A stretch of DNA of 36,833 nt from SICV01 sp038045265 (GCA_038045265.1 JBBSYL010000031.1:1-36833), one strand, 5' to 3'. Positions 13,938-21,840 are shown, counted from the stretch's first letter. The notes: a model not told the origin generated them from the letters alone. Made by a program: numbers and translations.

Positions 13938-15167
13938 CTATTTCTTACTTAAAAAACTAATCAATTGTTTTTCTGTTAGAAGGTTTTCTGAACCAGATTT
14001 CATGTCTCTTATTTTGAATTTCTTTTTTCCTATTTCCTCTTCCCCTATGAAAACAACGTAGGGTATTTCAAGAGAATTTGCATACTCTAAAGATTTTCCA
14101 GGCCTTTCAAAACTTAACATACATGAAATGTTTTCCTTTCTCAATTTCTTAGCAAGGGATGCAGATGCTTTGTCCTGCGAGATTGATATTAATAATGCAG
14201 TGGTTTGTTTTCTTACTTTTATCTGACTCAATGAAGAAACTCTTTCAAGACCGAATGAAATTCCCACTGCAGGGAGATCTCTGCCAAGGAATTTACCTAC
14301 TGATTTATCGTACCTTCCTCCTCCGGCAATTGTCTCCTTCTTTCCTGTAACTTTAACTTCGAAAATATTTCCTGTATAGTATCCTAATCCTCTAACCATA
14401 AATAAATTTATTTTTGGTTTTATCCCATAATCAGAACATCTGTCTAATAGGTCTTCTAATTCTTCTGCACCGTCAAAAGCATTTTGTTTAAAGAATTCAA
14501 GGGGCTTTTCGAATAACTTGAATAGTGTAAGAATTTTGTTTGTATCTGCGTATTTTCTTAAATTGTTTTTTACTTCATCTTCTCCTAATTTGTCTATCTT
14601 ATCCAATTCTATCATTACATTTTTTACATTTGCTATTTCAACGCTTTCTATTATTCCTTTTATCAGCTTTCTGTTGTTTACTTGTATTTCTGCTGGTATT
14701 TTCAATTCTTTTAATACGTCCAAAGTCAGTGCAAGCACTTCTGCGTCTGCGTTTACTGAAGGATCTCCGACAATATCTATATCGCATTGAGTGAACTGTC
14801 TAAATCTATTTCCCGATATTGGTTCGTCTCTGAAAACTTCCCCGATTTGATATCTTTTGAAAGGCATCTTTAAGTTGGGATTCTGCTTAAGAATTCTAGA
14901 TAATTGGAATGTGAATTCATACCTCAAACCTAAATTTCTTCCTCCGCGGTCTTTAAGCCTAAACCTATCTGAGACTGCTTCATCCTCTTCTTCGGTAGGA
15001 AGGTTATCTGGTTTCATTAATTCATCAAATTCAATTACTGGGGTTTCAATAGGGGTGAATCCATACCGTTTGAACCATTTTTCAATTATTTCCCTTACTT
15101 TCGCTCTTTTCAAAGATTCTGGAGGGAGGAAATCTTGGAATCCCTTTACTGTTTCTATTTCTATCAT
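13938..15167 (-). CDS. hisS: Histidyl-tRNA synthetase
   Basis: A 409-residue class II synthetase. Motif 1 region TVKGFQDFLPPESLKR, motif 2 RYQIGEVFRDEPISGNRFRQ, HisA-type motif RGLGYYTGNIFEV near residue 256 and HisB-type AGGGRYDKSV followed by VGISFGLERV. A C-terminal anticodon-binding domain (from about residue 320, TTALLISISQDKA) is present, so this is a full HisRS and not the shorter HisZ. The HisA motif has Gly where RGLDYY is common. The start overlaps the end of the HisG-HisE gene by 4 bp (ATGA), so the two are coupled, and tRNA-His lies upstream on the same strand. Confidence 0.93.
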   Translation of the reverse strand: MIEIETVKGFQDFLPPESLKRAKVREIIEKWFKRYGFTPIETPVIEFDELMKPDNLPTEEEDEAVSDRFRLKDRGGRNLGLRYEFTFQLSRILKQNPNLKMPFKRYQIGEVFRDEPISGNRFRQFTQCDIDIVGDPSVNADAEVLALTLDVLKELKIPAEIQVNNRKLIKGIIESVEIANVKNVMIELDKIDKLGEDEVKNNLRKYADTNKILTLFKLFEKPLEFFKQNAFDGAEELEDLLDRCSDYGIKPKINLFMVRGLGYYTGNIFEVKVTGKKETIAGGGRYDKSVGKFLGRDLPAVGISFGLERVSSLSQIKVRKQTTALLISISQDKASASLAKKLRKENISCMLSFERPGKSLEYANSLEIPYVVFIGEEEIGKKKFKIRDMKSGSENLLTEKQLISFLSKK

Positions 15168-15997
15168 GTGCTATCTCCTATGTTTTGCATTTTATTAAAC
15201 TTTGCTTCTTGCTCCTTTATATCTCTTCTTGCATTCTCTTTTTCTATGTCTTCTAGAGAAATGTTATTTTTTGCTAGAAGAACAAGAAGAAAATACATTA
15301 TATCTGAGACTTCCCATATTAGTTCTGCATTATTTTTTGCAGTTACAACTTCTCCAGCTTCTTCAATTATTTTTCTATAAAGCAAAGGTAAATCATTGAC
15401 TATTTTATTGGTGTATGAGCATTCAGATTTTTCTTCTATTCTTTTACATATTTTTTCATAAAGTTTTTCTAAACTTAATTTTTCACAATCTTTTGAAATG
15501 CCAATTATAACTATATCAGATTCGAATATTTTTTCATATATTTGAAGCCCTACATCTTCTGCTGATTTTCCTGAACAAACTACATCTATAATGCCGTCAG
15601 CTAATCCCTTTGTGAAAAAGCTCTCCGTTGCTCCAGAAACATAAATTTTCTCAATAGTATATCCTTTATTTTCAAGAGGATTAATAAGGTACTTTTTCGC
15701 TATCTCTTTATATTTTGAGTTTATACATATCTTAATTCTTTTTGGTAGTTCTTCGAACTTTCTTTTTTTACTTCCTAAAAAGCACAAAGAAGGTTTTTTG
15801 TAGATAAAATTATTATCTTGCCAAGTAAATCTTTTCAATATCTTTAATTTTGTTTCTCTGTTGTTAAGGGAAAATTCTTTGAATAGGTTTTCTCCAGTAA
15901 TACCAATTGCATTCTTATTTTCTTTTATCAATTTTTCAACAAATAAGGGTACATCTTCTCCTCTTACTTCTTGAAGTTTGGATTTTTCTTTTACCAT
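15164..15997 (-). CDS. HisG-HisE fusion (ATP phosphoribosyltransferase / PR-ATP pyrophosphatase-like)
   Basis: A 277-residue two-domain protein. The first ~185 residues align with short-form HisG: VRGEDVPLFVE (like the DIP.yVe of HisG), AIGITGENLFKEF, and IYVSGATESFFTKGLADGII with the PRPP loop CSGKSAEDVGL. The PRPP loop differs from the usual TGTTLxxN. Residues about 205-265 are HisE: LYRKIIEEAGEVVTAKNN and EVSDIMYFLLVLLAKNNIS keep the metal-binding Glu/Asp. The frame stays open 23 codons above the ATG and there reads IFIVPKNSGLQ, like the PKxGRL start of HisG; see findings. Together the domains would do steps 1 and 2 of histidine synthesis, but no other his gene is in the window. Confidence 0.82.
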   Translation of the reverse strand: MVKEKSKLQEVRGEDVPLFVEKLIKENKNAIGITGENLFKEFSLNNRETKLKILKRFTWQDNNFIYKKPSLCFLGSKKRKFEELPKRIKICINSKYKEIAKKYLINPLENKGYTIEKIYVSGATESFFTKGLADGIIDVVCSGKSAEDVGLQIYEKIFESDIVIIGISKDCEKLSLEKLYEKICKRIEEKSECSYTNKIVNDLPLLYRKIIEEAGEVVTAKNNAELIWEVSDIMYFLLVLLAKNNISLEDIEKENARRDIKEQEAKFNKMQNIGDST

Positions 15998-16107
15998 ACT
16001 ATTTGCTATATCTTTGCATTTCTGAAGTCCAGAATTCTTAGGTACAATGAATATAATCCAAATTATCTATATTTTCCATTTTGGCCTCCACTTCTAATTG
16101 AATAAGG

Positions 16108-16179
16108 GGCAATAGGCGAGAATCGAACTCGCGTCTGCGGGACCACAACCCACTGCTCTTCCATTGAGCTACTACTGCC
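16108..16179 (-). tRNA. tRNA-His (GTG)
   Basis: Cloverleaf on the minus strand: acceptor GCAGTAG/CTATTGC (one G-U), D arm GCTC/GAGC, anticodon stem GTGGG/CCCGC with loop TTGTGGT (anticodon GTG), T arm GCGAG/CTCGC with loop TTCGATT. Discriminator C73 and an encoded G at -1 (16179) give the G-1:C73 pair that is the identity element for HisRS, so no added G is needed. No CCA is encoded. It lies ~110 bp upstream of the hisG-hisE/hisS operon on the same strand. Confidence 0.93.
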
Positions 16180-16441
16180 TATGATAGATGAATTAGAAAA
16201 TGTAAATGAAGTGGAGAATAAATTAGCGAGAATGAAAACAATCAGCATTCAGTGATGCCTTTGCTCCTAATGAAAATAAAGAATTAAAGTTTCGACTAAT
16301 GAAAACAACCAGCGCTTTTCGCGCCTTTTGCCTCGAAAGTCTTTGAACTATTCATGTTAGTTTCAATAATCTGAGGTATATAAATTTTTGCTTGTTGCTT
16401 TGTAGCGATTAATTTATAAATTTGATAATCTGATAAATGTT

Positions 16442-17344
16442 ATGAAGAAGAGAAAGAGTGATAAGAAAGTTGAGATTATCATTCTGATTATTGTTCTTCT
16501 TGCGGTTGTTGCTGTTTCATTGTATTCCCATTTCAAACCATTTCCCTTGTTTAATCCTGATGATGGTGTTTGCGACCCCGGGGAAGACCCTATAAGTGAA
16601 GATTGTCAAGGTTTAGAACCTCCATGTGATCCTACTGATGAAAATGGGCCCTGTTATGTTTCCACATGTAAAGGAGTTATTCCAAGTTCAGAATGCATTG
16701 GCACGGATGGGAAGACAAGAACGGGTTATATAGGAGATTGTAAATATTGTGATGGGTGTGGACAATTAGATAGCTCTTATGTTGATGGAACTAGGCAAGA
16801 TGATGTGGCTGTTTGTAATGTGTGTTCTGGGGGAGAAACAGTTGGTGCTCCCGCTGGCGAGATGGTTAATGGAAATCCTTGCACCGTTTGTGATGGAAAT
16901 GGTGGAACAACAGCTGTTCCAGATGGTCCTGCTCCTGTCGGACAGGGGTGCAGTATTTGCACTGGCGGAAATCTCGGAAGTATCACAGGTAATTTCCCTT
17001 GGGATGTTAAAAGTCAGTCTTGCGAGAAATGTAGCGCTTCTAATCATATTATTCCTAAAGATGCTGGAGAATTTTGTCAGATATATGTTGGAGGTAATTT
17101 TGTTAAATATGTTAAGGGAGAGTGTGATGGGGTGGGAGAGTGCGGACTTGCACAATGCAAAGTCAACTCATGTTTTAGCGCTACACAAACCCAGATAGAT
17201 TCTTGGGGGATAGACTGGATGGATAAGTTAGCTGGAGGTTTAGATCTATCAAATTGTAAAGCGAAAATTGCTGTACTAGTTCCAGGAAATCCTAAAACAA
17301 ATTCGCCTGCAGTTATAGGGGTGTGCTTTACAGCAGGATTTTAA
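16442..17344 (+). CDS. Cys-rich membrane-anchored extracellular protein
   Basis: A 300-residue protein with a basic N-terminus and one hydrophobic span (about residues 11-29, EIIILIIVLLAVVAVSLYS), then a Cys-rich exposed part with more than 25 cysteines in CxxC-like spacing (DGVCDPGEDP, KYCDGCGQLD, AVCNVCSGGE, NPCTVCDGNG, CSICTGG). The repeats suggest disulfide-bonded or metal-binding modules on the cell surface. No named family recognised. Leaderless promoter AATTTATAAATTT at 16411-16423. The next gene starts one base after its stop, so they form an operon. Confidence 0.75.
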   Translation: MKKRKSDKKVEIIILIIVLLAVVAVSLYSHFKPFPLFNPDDGVCDPGEDPISEDCQGLEPPCDPTDENGPCYVSTCKGVIPSSECIGTDGKTRTGYIGDCKYCDGCGQLDSSYVDGTRQDDVAVCNVCSGGETVGAPAGEMVNGNPCTVCDGNGGTTAVPDGPAPVGQGCSICTGGNLGSITGNFPWDVKSQSCEKCSASNHIIPKDAGEFCQIYVGGNFVKYVKGECDGVGECGLAQCKVNSCFSATQTQIDSWGIDWMDKLAGGLDLSNCKAKIAVLVPGNPKTNSPAVIGVCFTAGF

Positions 17345-17345
17345 A

Positions 17346-18281
17346 ATGAATAAAAAAATTATACTTATATTTATGTTGCTTGTGTTAGTTCCTCAGACAA
17401 GTGCACTGTTAAATAATACTCTTGCGGACTTTTCTACCAAACATTGCGCATTAATTGATTATGGAAAAATAGATACAAGTTTGTTGAAGGCAACTTTCAG
17501 CACAGTTGAACAACAATCAAATTATAATTGTGGAATTGTTGTTGACTATTTGCCTTTTGAAGATTTTACTAATAATACATTTAGATTAGAACTAGGAGGT
17601 TTATATGGGCTGGTTTCCCCATATTCTGTTTTAAATAGTTCTGGAGACATAATTAATTATGTTGTAATTTTAGGGAAAAATATTAGTGCAGTGAATGAGC
17701 TTGTTAGATTGACTGCCGATTTCTCTAGTAATCCTTCAATATTCGGGCAGAGTTTTGCTGTTTTCGTCTCATCTGAAGATGTAGTTCAATTTGATTCTAA
17801 TTCTAAAACTGTAAGTTTTGAAGTGTGCGGAGAAGATACAGTAATTAATTATTCTATATCTTCTTCTGTTAATGGTTCAAGTTCAAGTTGTATTAATGAA
17901 AGAACTTTATTTTATCCCTATTGCTCTAATAATACAATTAGTTTGGATGTTGTGAATTGCGGAAGCGGATGTTCATCTGGAGCGTGTAAAATAAATGCTT
18001 CTTCAGGAAATGTAGATAATGTTATTGTAAGCAACCCTGGAGGTTCAGGCGGAGGTGGTGGGGGTGGTGGTGGAGGCTCAAGGTCTAGGAGCAGTAGTGG
18101 GAGCGGTTCATCTGGTTCTGGTATTGTGCCTTCAAGTTCTGGAAGCCAGAGCTTTTCTGATGATTCAGAATCACCAATAGATGATAAAGAAGAAGCAGAT
18201 GCTGAAAGTGGTACAGAAGTGGAATTAGAGTCAGGGTTGATACAAAGATTTATTGAATGGTTGAAGAATTTATTTGGATAA
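17346..18281 (+). CDS. Secreted/surface protein with Gly-rich linker
   Basis: A 311-residue protein with a signal peptide (MNKKIILIFMLLVLVPQTSA), an N-terminal beta-rich domain to about residue 215 with several Cys, then a low-complexity Gly/Ser linker (about residues 230-265, ten Gly in a row, then SRSRSSSGSGSSGSG), an acidic stretch and a C-terminal amphipathic/hydrophobic end (GLIQRFIEWLKNLFG) that may anchor it. Function not recognised. Partner of the Cys-rich protein before it; probably both are cell-surface components. Confidence 0.73.
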   Translation: MNKKIILIFMLLVLVPQTSALLNNTLADFSTKHCALIDYGKIDTSLLKATFSTVEQQSNYNCGIVVDYLPFEDFTNNTFRLELGGLYGLVSPYSVLNSSGDIINYVVILGKNISAVNELVRLTADFSSNPSIFGQSFAVFVSSEDVVQFDSNSKTVSFEVCGEDTVINYSISSSVNGSSSSCINERTLFYPYCSNNTISLDVVNCGSGCSSGACKINASSGNVDNVIVSNPGGSGGGGGGGGGGSRSRSSSGSGSSGSGIVPSSSGSQSFSDDSESPIDDKEEADAESGTEVELESGLIQRFIEWLKNLFG

Positions 18282-18284
18282 ATA

Positions 18285-18572
18285 TTATTTAGGAGAAGAC
18301 TCGCCAGGAAGATAAACTCTTTTTTGTAAACCGCCTAGTGTCGGACTATATTCTGGATCTCCAATTGGGGCTACATTCCTTCTTTGCTGGTCAGAAACAT
18401 GGCTATAAGGGTTTGCTTGTGCTCTTTGATATGCTTCAGGAGAGGCACAACCGGAGAGAAAACCTGCAAATAAAAGACCTAAACCGCCAGTTATTGCCAT
18501 CTTTATTAATGCTTCTAGGGGAGTAGTGCCAGTAGGGTTATGTTCTTGATGCGAGATATAACTGTTTTTCAT
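18285..18572 (-). CDS. Small lipoprotein, hypothetical
   Basis: A 95-residue protein with a hydrophobic stretch ending in a lipobox-like LSGC (Cys near residue 42; MAITGGLGLLFAGFLSGCAS), then a short polar domain rich in Pro, Gln and Ser. Lipid attachment at that Cys and location outside the membrane are inferred. The start is uncertain: Met25 would give a conventional signal length. Converges with the secreted-protein operon 3 bp away. Confidence 0.6.
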   Translation of the reverse strand: MKNSYISHQEHNPTGTTPLEALIKMAITGGLGLLFAGFLSGCASPEAYQRAQANPYSHVSDQQRRNVAPIGDPEYSPTLGGLQKRVYLPGESSPK

Positions 18573-18727
18573 GTTATTTATTTGGGACTTCCATTTAAAT
18601 TTATTCCTATTTCTTTAACTCTCTCTTCTGTTAATGTTCTTATCATCATTTTTATAAAAATAAACAATATTTAAACCTTTCTATTTATTACTACTTCATA
18701 GTTACATAGAAGATAATTAGAATAAAG

Positions 18728-18799
18728 AGCGAAAGGAGGGAGTCGGACCCTCGTCTATGGAGCCACAGTCCATTGTTCTACCGTTAAACTACAATCGCC
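18728..18799 (-). tRNA. Second tRNA-His-like gene (GTG), aberrant
   Basis: Minus strand. The D arm GTTT/GAAC, anticodon stem ATGGA/TCCAT with loop CTGTGGC (anticodon GTG) and T stem GAGGG/CCCTC are intact, and the base at -1 is G. But the acceptor GCGATTG/CTTTCGC has two adjacent U-U mismatches (5:68, 6:67), the discriminator is U and not C, and the T loop is TCCGACT with C in place of the near-universal U55. It may be a decaying copy or a tRNA kept for another purpose. The canonical tRNA-His is at 16108. Confidence 0.7.
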
Positions 18800-18802
18800 A
18801 TC

Positions 18803-18842
18803 TTAAGGAAACTACGTTTCCTTGAAGGTTAACCTTCCTTAA
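18803..18842. repeat. Nested inverted repeats (cruciform-like)
   Basis: TTAAGG (18803) pairs with CCTTAA (18837); inside, AAGGAAAC/GTTTCCTT (18805-18812, 18816-18823) and the palindrome AAGGTTAACCTT (18825-18836). These alternative stems lie immediately 5' of the aberrant tRNA-His and about 15 bp before the TATA of the gene at 18898. May be a regulatory or recombination structure. Confidence 0.45.
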
Positions 18843-18897
18843 AAACAGAAACATAAGGTATAAAAGCTTTCTTACTTAATCCAAATTGGAGAGGACA

Positions 18898-19128
18898 ATG
18901 ACTAAGATAAAAATGAAGGATGTGCTTATGTGGATCGCGATAGCGATTGTGGTAGTTGTTGGAATACTAATCGCCTTGAACGTAGAGAAAGCAGATACTC
19001 CAAATAGTGTTGGAACTGAAACTGAACAAGTATTTTGTACGCAAGATATTAGAGAATGTAGCGATGGAAGTTTTGTATCAAGAGATTCTAATAATAATTG
19101 TGAGTTTAAAAGTTGTCCAGTAGGATAG
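18898..19128 (+). CDS. Small membrane-anchored Cys-containing surface protein
   Basis: About 76 residues from the ATG at 18898: one hydrophobic span (VLMWIAIAIVVVVGILIALN) then a short exposed domain with four Cys (FCTQDIRECSDGSFVSRDS and CEFKSCP). A TTG-started form from 18886 is possible. I prefer 18898 because GGAGAGGACA before it is a good ribosome binding site and the TATA (GGTATAAAAG, about 18857-18866) predicts a transcript start close to 18886. Such small anchored CxxDxxxCxDG proteins recur in DPANN-type genomes in my memory; function unknown. Confidence 0.68.
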   Translation: MTKIKMKDVLMWIAIAIVVVVGILIALNVEKADTPNSVGTETEQVFCTQDIRECSDGSFVSRDSNNNCEFKSCPVG

Positions 19129-19162
19129 TTAGTTTTATTTAATCTAATATTTATATCTATTT

Positions 19163-19786
19163 ATGGAGTTTAGATATAGTGCATTGATGCTTTCCGGAAT
19201 ATGTGTATTAATATTTATTTTCCAGATTATACCAGGGTTTACAGAGCTTTTTGTTCTTGATCAAGATAAATATTTGCAAGTATGGAGATATCTGTCTGCT
19301 ATATTTTTACATGGAGGCATTGTTCATTTGATGTATAATCTTCTTGCACTTGTTTTATTTGGAAGTATTCTTGAGAAATTTATAGGTTCAAAGAGGTTTC
19401 TTTTAGTGTTTTTTGTTTCTGGAGTATTAGCAAATATAATCTCAATTAATTTTTATTCAAGTTCTTTGGGAGCTTCTGGAGCTATATTCGGAGTTATAGG
19501 GGCTCTTGTGATTGTAAGACCTTGGATGACGGTTTGGGCATTTAATCTGCCTATGCCCATGATTGTGGCGGGCATATTATGGGCAATTGGGGATTTGATA
19601 GGTGCTGTTGCTTTCTTGTCTGGGAATGCATTAAGCAATACAGGAAATATAGCACATTTAAGCGGAATGTTATTTGGAATTATTCTTGGTTTCATATACA
19701 AAAAACCATTTAGTGAAGAAAAAAATAGGAAATTAGTAATTGATGAAAAATCTATAAGAACGTGGGAAGATAATTATTTAAGGTGA
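19163..19786 (+). CDS. Rhomboid-family intramembrane serine protease
   Basis: A 207-residue protein with about six hydrophobic spans. Catalytic Ser in GASGAIFG (about residue 115) and catalytic His in NIAHLSGMLFG (about residue 168) form the rhomboid dyad; the HGGIVHLMYNLLAL segment is the conserved loop/TM2 region. Cleaves membrane proteins within their spans; with several single-span surface proteins encoded next to it, these are possible substrates (inference). Converges with the next gene with no gap. Confidence 0.9.
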   Translation: MEFRYSALMLSGICVLIFIFQIIPGFTELFVLDQDKYLQVWRYLSAIFLHGGIVHLMYNLLALVLFGSILEKFIGSKRFLLVFFVSGVLANIISINFYSSSLGASGAIFGVIGALVIVRPWMTVWAFNLPMPMIVAGILWAIGDLIGAVAFLSGNALSNTGNIAHLSGMLFGIILGFIYKKPFSEEKNRKLVIDEKSIRTWEDNYLR

Positions 19787-20638
19787 TTAATTTTGTTTTG
19801 AATCTTCTTTATCATTTGCTTTTATTTTTTCGCCTTTAAGTCTTGCAAGTCTTTTTTGTTCTTTTGCCAATTTTGCTTCTTCTTTAGCTATTTCACTTTT
19901 CTTTATTTCCTCCATCTCTTTTCTTGCTTCTTCTAATTTTCTTTCTGCATCTTCAAGTCGGTCATAAGAATCTGTTCTCTCTTTTTTCTCTACTTTTTCT
20001 GCTTTCTTTGAAGCAGGTGTTGAAGGTTGAAAAGCATTGCCTCCAAGTTTACTTCTTTTTTGGAATTTTCTTATACTAAAAATTAATATTGCTAAGACGA
20101 TTAATGCAATTACAGTATATATTGCGCCCTTTGAAGGGGTTTTTCCATCTTCAGCAGTTACAAGGCCGACTATCGTTTTCTTGAACCCAAGAGTGGTTGA
20201 ATTGTCTGATTGTTCAGTTAGTGTTAAATTTTCTGTACTTTCTGTCTGGTTCGCTACTTCTGAAATAGTTTCATTTTTAATTTCAGTTTTATTTTCTGGT
20301 TCAGGTATTACATCTCTAAGTTCAACGAACATTTCACTACCTGTGGAAAATGCTTCAGTTTCTTTTACTTTTTCGGTTTCATCATTATGCCTTACAATTA
20401 TTGTGAACATTACTTGTGCTCTTGTTGTTTCGAACTTTATTTCTGAATCTCCAGTCTCATTGGCTTTTCCATATTCACTTGAAGCAATGCCCTTTGTTAC
20501 TGGATCTTGAACCCTTACTACAAATATTCTGTATGGCTCAGATTTTAGTTTCAAAGTTCTTTCAACTCCTTCTGCATACACTATTGGCACGGCTAGAAGC
20601 AATAGGCAAAGAACAATAATAACAACACCCTTTTTCAT
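19787..20638 (-). CDS. Single-pass membrane protein with coiled-coil tail
   Basis: A 283-residue protein with a signal peptide (MKKGVVIIVLCLLLLAVPIV), an extracytoplasmic beta domain (residues ~25-120), a Thr/Asn/Glu-rich linker with many possible N-glycosylation sites (NKTE, NQTE, NLTL, NSTT), one membrane span (about residues 171-192, AIYTVIALIVLAILIFSIRK) and a cytoplasmic Lys/Glu-rich coiled coil (RLEDAERKLEEAREMEEIKK-like) to the end. No family recognised; probably a surface protein linked to the inside of the cell. Confidence 0.72.
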   Translation of the reverse strand: MKKGVVIIVLCLLLLAVPIVYAEGVERTLKLKSEPYRIFVVRVQDPVTKGIASSEYGKANETGDSEIKFETTRAQVMFTIIVRHNDETEKVKETEAFSTGSEMFVELRDVIPEPENKTEIKNETISEVANQTESTENLTLTEQSDNSTTLGFKKTIVGLVTAEDGKTPSKGAIYTVIALIVLAILIFSIRKFQKRSKLGGNAFQPSTPASKKAEKVEKKERTDSYDRLEDAERKLEEARKEMEEIKKSEIAKEEAKLAKEQKRLARLKGEKIKANDKEDSKQN

Positions 20639-20700
20639 TTTACTTTTATGTTTTGGTTATTTATAAGCTTTATTGAGAACGCTGGAAATTATGATTTGCT

Positions 20701-20937
20701 TTAATCTGGAGAATCTCTGTCAAAAAACTCATATCTTATTATGCTATAACCTGGTATCCACCCTGTTGCTATTTCATTTATCCAATATAATAGTTTCTCT
20801 CTCTCTTTTATCTTGTCTTTCCTTTCTTCTGTTTTTTGTATAGAGTATGTTTTTTTATCAATGTCTTTTGTCGTTGAGCAACTTACTGAAGCTAAAACCA
20901 ATATAGACAGAGATAAAGAATAAAATTTATTTCCCAT
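20701..20937 (-). CDS. Small lipoprotein, hypothetical
   Basis: About 78 residues from ATG 20937: MGNKFYSLSLSILVLASVSC gives a short lipoprotein signal with Cys at residue ~20, then a charged helix (KKTYSIQKTEERKDKIKERE) and a YWINEIATGWIPGYSIIRYE segment. Upstream TTG would add three residues. A TATA-like ATTTATTTAAAC precedes it on the minus strand. Function unknown. Confidence 0.6.
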   Translation of the reverse strand: MGNKFYSLSLSILVLASVSCSTTKDIDKKTYSIQKTEERKDKIKEREKLLYWINEIATGWIPGYSIIRYEFFDRDSPD

Positions 20938-20993
20938 ATTGTCCAATTAAATGAGACGTTTAAATAAATTATGCAACTCAAAGAGATAGATAA

Positions 20994-21159
20994 ATGCCCC
21001 AACCGAGCCGAGATATAAATTGCATATTCTAGGGAATTTAGCTTAAAGGTATTATATTGTATTAATCTCTAGCAGGATATATTTAAAGGAATTGTCGAGA
21101 GTTATTGCATGCATTATGAGTGATGGATTAGTTCATGACAAGATGAAGAGAAAGGTTTA
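20994..21159 (+). repeat. ~167-bp leader repeat, copy R1
   Basis: About 90% identical by eye to 21829-21995 (R2). It begins with ATGCCCCAACCG, a copy of the 3' end of tRNA-Glu (compare 25517-25528), followed by AGCCGAG, and ends in a BRE/TATA (GAAAGGTTTAAATA) that drives the AbrB/RelE operon. It holds no ORF. Between its ends there are further TATA-like blocks, so a small RNA inside it is possible. Confidence 0.8.
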
Positions 21160-21167
21160 AATATTAA

Positions 21168-21233
21168 GTAAGGTATGACTTACCATGTCAAGAATGAGTA
21201 CATTCTTGAGCATACTAAAATTCAGAGAATTTT
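21168..21233 (+). promoter_or_regulatory. Three palindromic operators of AbrB/RelE operon
   Basis: Three palindromes in 66 bp between TATA and start codon: GTAAG/CTTAC (21168-21183), a 22-bp one with 9-bp arms TCAAGAATG/CATTCTTGA (21188-21209) and AAAATTCAGAGAATTTT (21217-21233). The first gene product is an AbrB-type DNA-binding antitoxin, so cooperative autorepression is likely. Confidence 0.7.
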
Positions 21234-21236
21234 ACC

Positions 21237-21506
21237 ATGGTAGAAATAGAGACTGCAACAATAAGCTCAAAGGGACAGATAGTAATTCCTTCCAGTATGA
21301 GAAAGGGTATAAAAGAAGGGGATAGATTTTTAATTATTAAAGATAAGTCTAGTTTTATTTTAAAGAAGGCAGATAATTTAGATGAGAAATTTAAGGAAGA
21401 TTTAGAATTTGCTCGTAGAACTGAAGAGGCTTGGAAGAGACATGATAGGAGAGAGTTCAAAACTCTTGAATTTGAAGATTTTATCAAAGAAATGAAAAAA
21501 TGGTGA
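21237..21506 (+). CDS. AbrB/MazE-type antitoxin
   Basis: An 89-residue protein. Residues 1-45 are a SpoVT/AbrB swapped-hairpin domain (TATISSKGQIVIPSSMRKGI, then GDRFLIIKD). The rest is an acidic/basic helical toxin-binding tail (EFARRTEEAWKRHDRREFKT, FIKEMKKW). It overlaps the RelE-like toxin gene by 7 bp. Represses its own promoter through the operator palindromes upstream (inferred). Confidence 0.87.
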   Translation: MVEIETATISSKGQIVIPSSMRKGIKEGDRFLIIKDKSSFILKKADNLDEKFKEDLEFARRTEEAWKRHDRREFKTLEFEDFIKEMKKW

Positions 21507-21748
21507 AAGTAGATTATAGCGAAAAATTCAAAGATATAGTTTCTAAAATTAAAGACAATTTTATAAAAGAGAGGATTGAAAAACTATTAAGGAAAATCAA
21601 AGAAAATCCTGAAATTGGAAAACCTATGAGAAATGTAAGGAAAGGAACAAGAGAAGTCTATCTTCCCCCATTTAGATTATCTTATGCATATCATAAATCT
21701 TTTGATACAATTATAATTCTTGATTTTTATCATAAAGATGAACAGTGA
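21500..21748 (+). CDS. RelE/ParE-family toxin
   Basis: An 82-residue RelE-superfamily toxin: VDYSEKFKDIVSKIKDNFIK (helical N-terminus), then IGKPMRNVRKGTREVYLPPF and LSYAYHKSFDTIIILDFYHK (beta sheet with conserved Arg and Tyr). RelE toxins cleave mRNA on the ribosome, ParE toxins hit gyrase; which applies here cannot be told. Coupled to the AbrB antitoxin. The last codons, DFYHKDE, recur as a relic at 23559-23600. Confidence 0.87.
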   Translation: MVKVDYSEKFKDIVSKIKDNFIKERIEKLLRKIKENPEIGKPMRNVRKGTREVYLPPFRLSYAYHKSFDTIIILDFYHKDEQ

Positions 21749-21819
21749 AGATATCCATGTCGGCTGAAAGAATTCTCATAAATTCAAATTCACTGCCTCG
21801 CAAGGGACTGAAATTGCTT

Positions 21820-21840
21820 TTTTGTTTTATGCCCCAACCG
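21820..21840 (+). repeat. att-like copy of tRNA-Glu 3' end
   Basis: 21 bp identical to 25508-25528 (TTTTGTTTTATGCCCC then AACCG). In the latter place this is the last 11 nt of tRNA-Glu plus 10 bp of its 3' flank. Direct repeats of a tRNA 3' end are typical of integrase attachment sites (attL/attR); no integrase is seen between them. Confidence 0.65.

Noticed and set aside
13938..15167. HisZ (regulatory HisRS paralogue) instead of HisRS
   Set aside because: Anticodon-binding domain and both histidine motifs are present, so a true synthetase is more likely; a dual role stays open.
14518..15198. Plus-strand ORFs opposite hisS
   Set aside because: Antisense shadows of a clear HisRS; hydrophobic low-complexity translations without start signals.
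16232..16313. Direct repeat ATGAAAACAAYCAGC at 16232 and 16299
   Set aside because: Only 15 bp, two copies, no associated gene or structure; too little to interpret.
16779..17198. Long plus-strand ORF of 139 codons inside the Cys-rich protein gene
   Set aside because: It is an out-of-frame shadow of the gene at 16442; the Cys-rich frame has signal/anchor, promoter and operon context.
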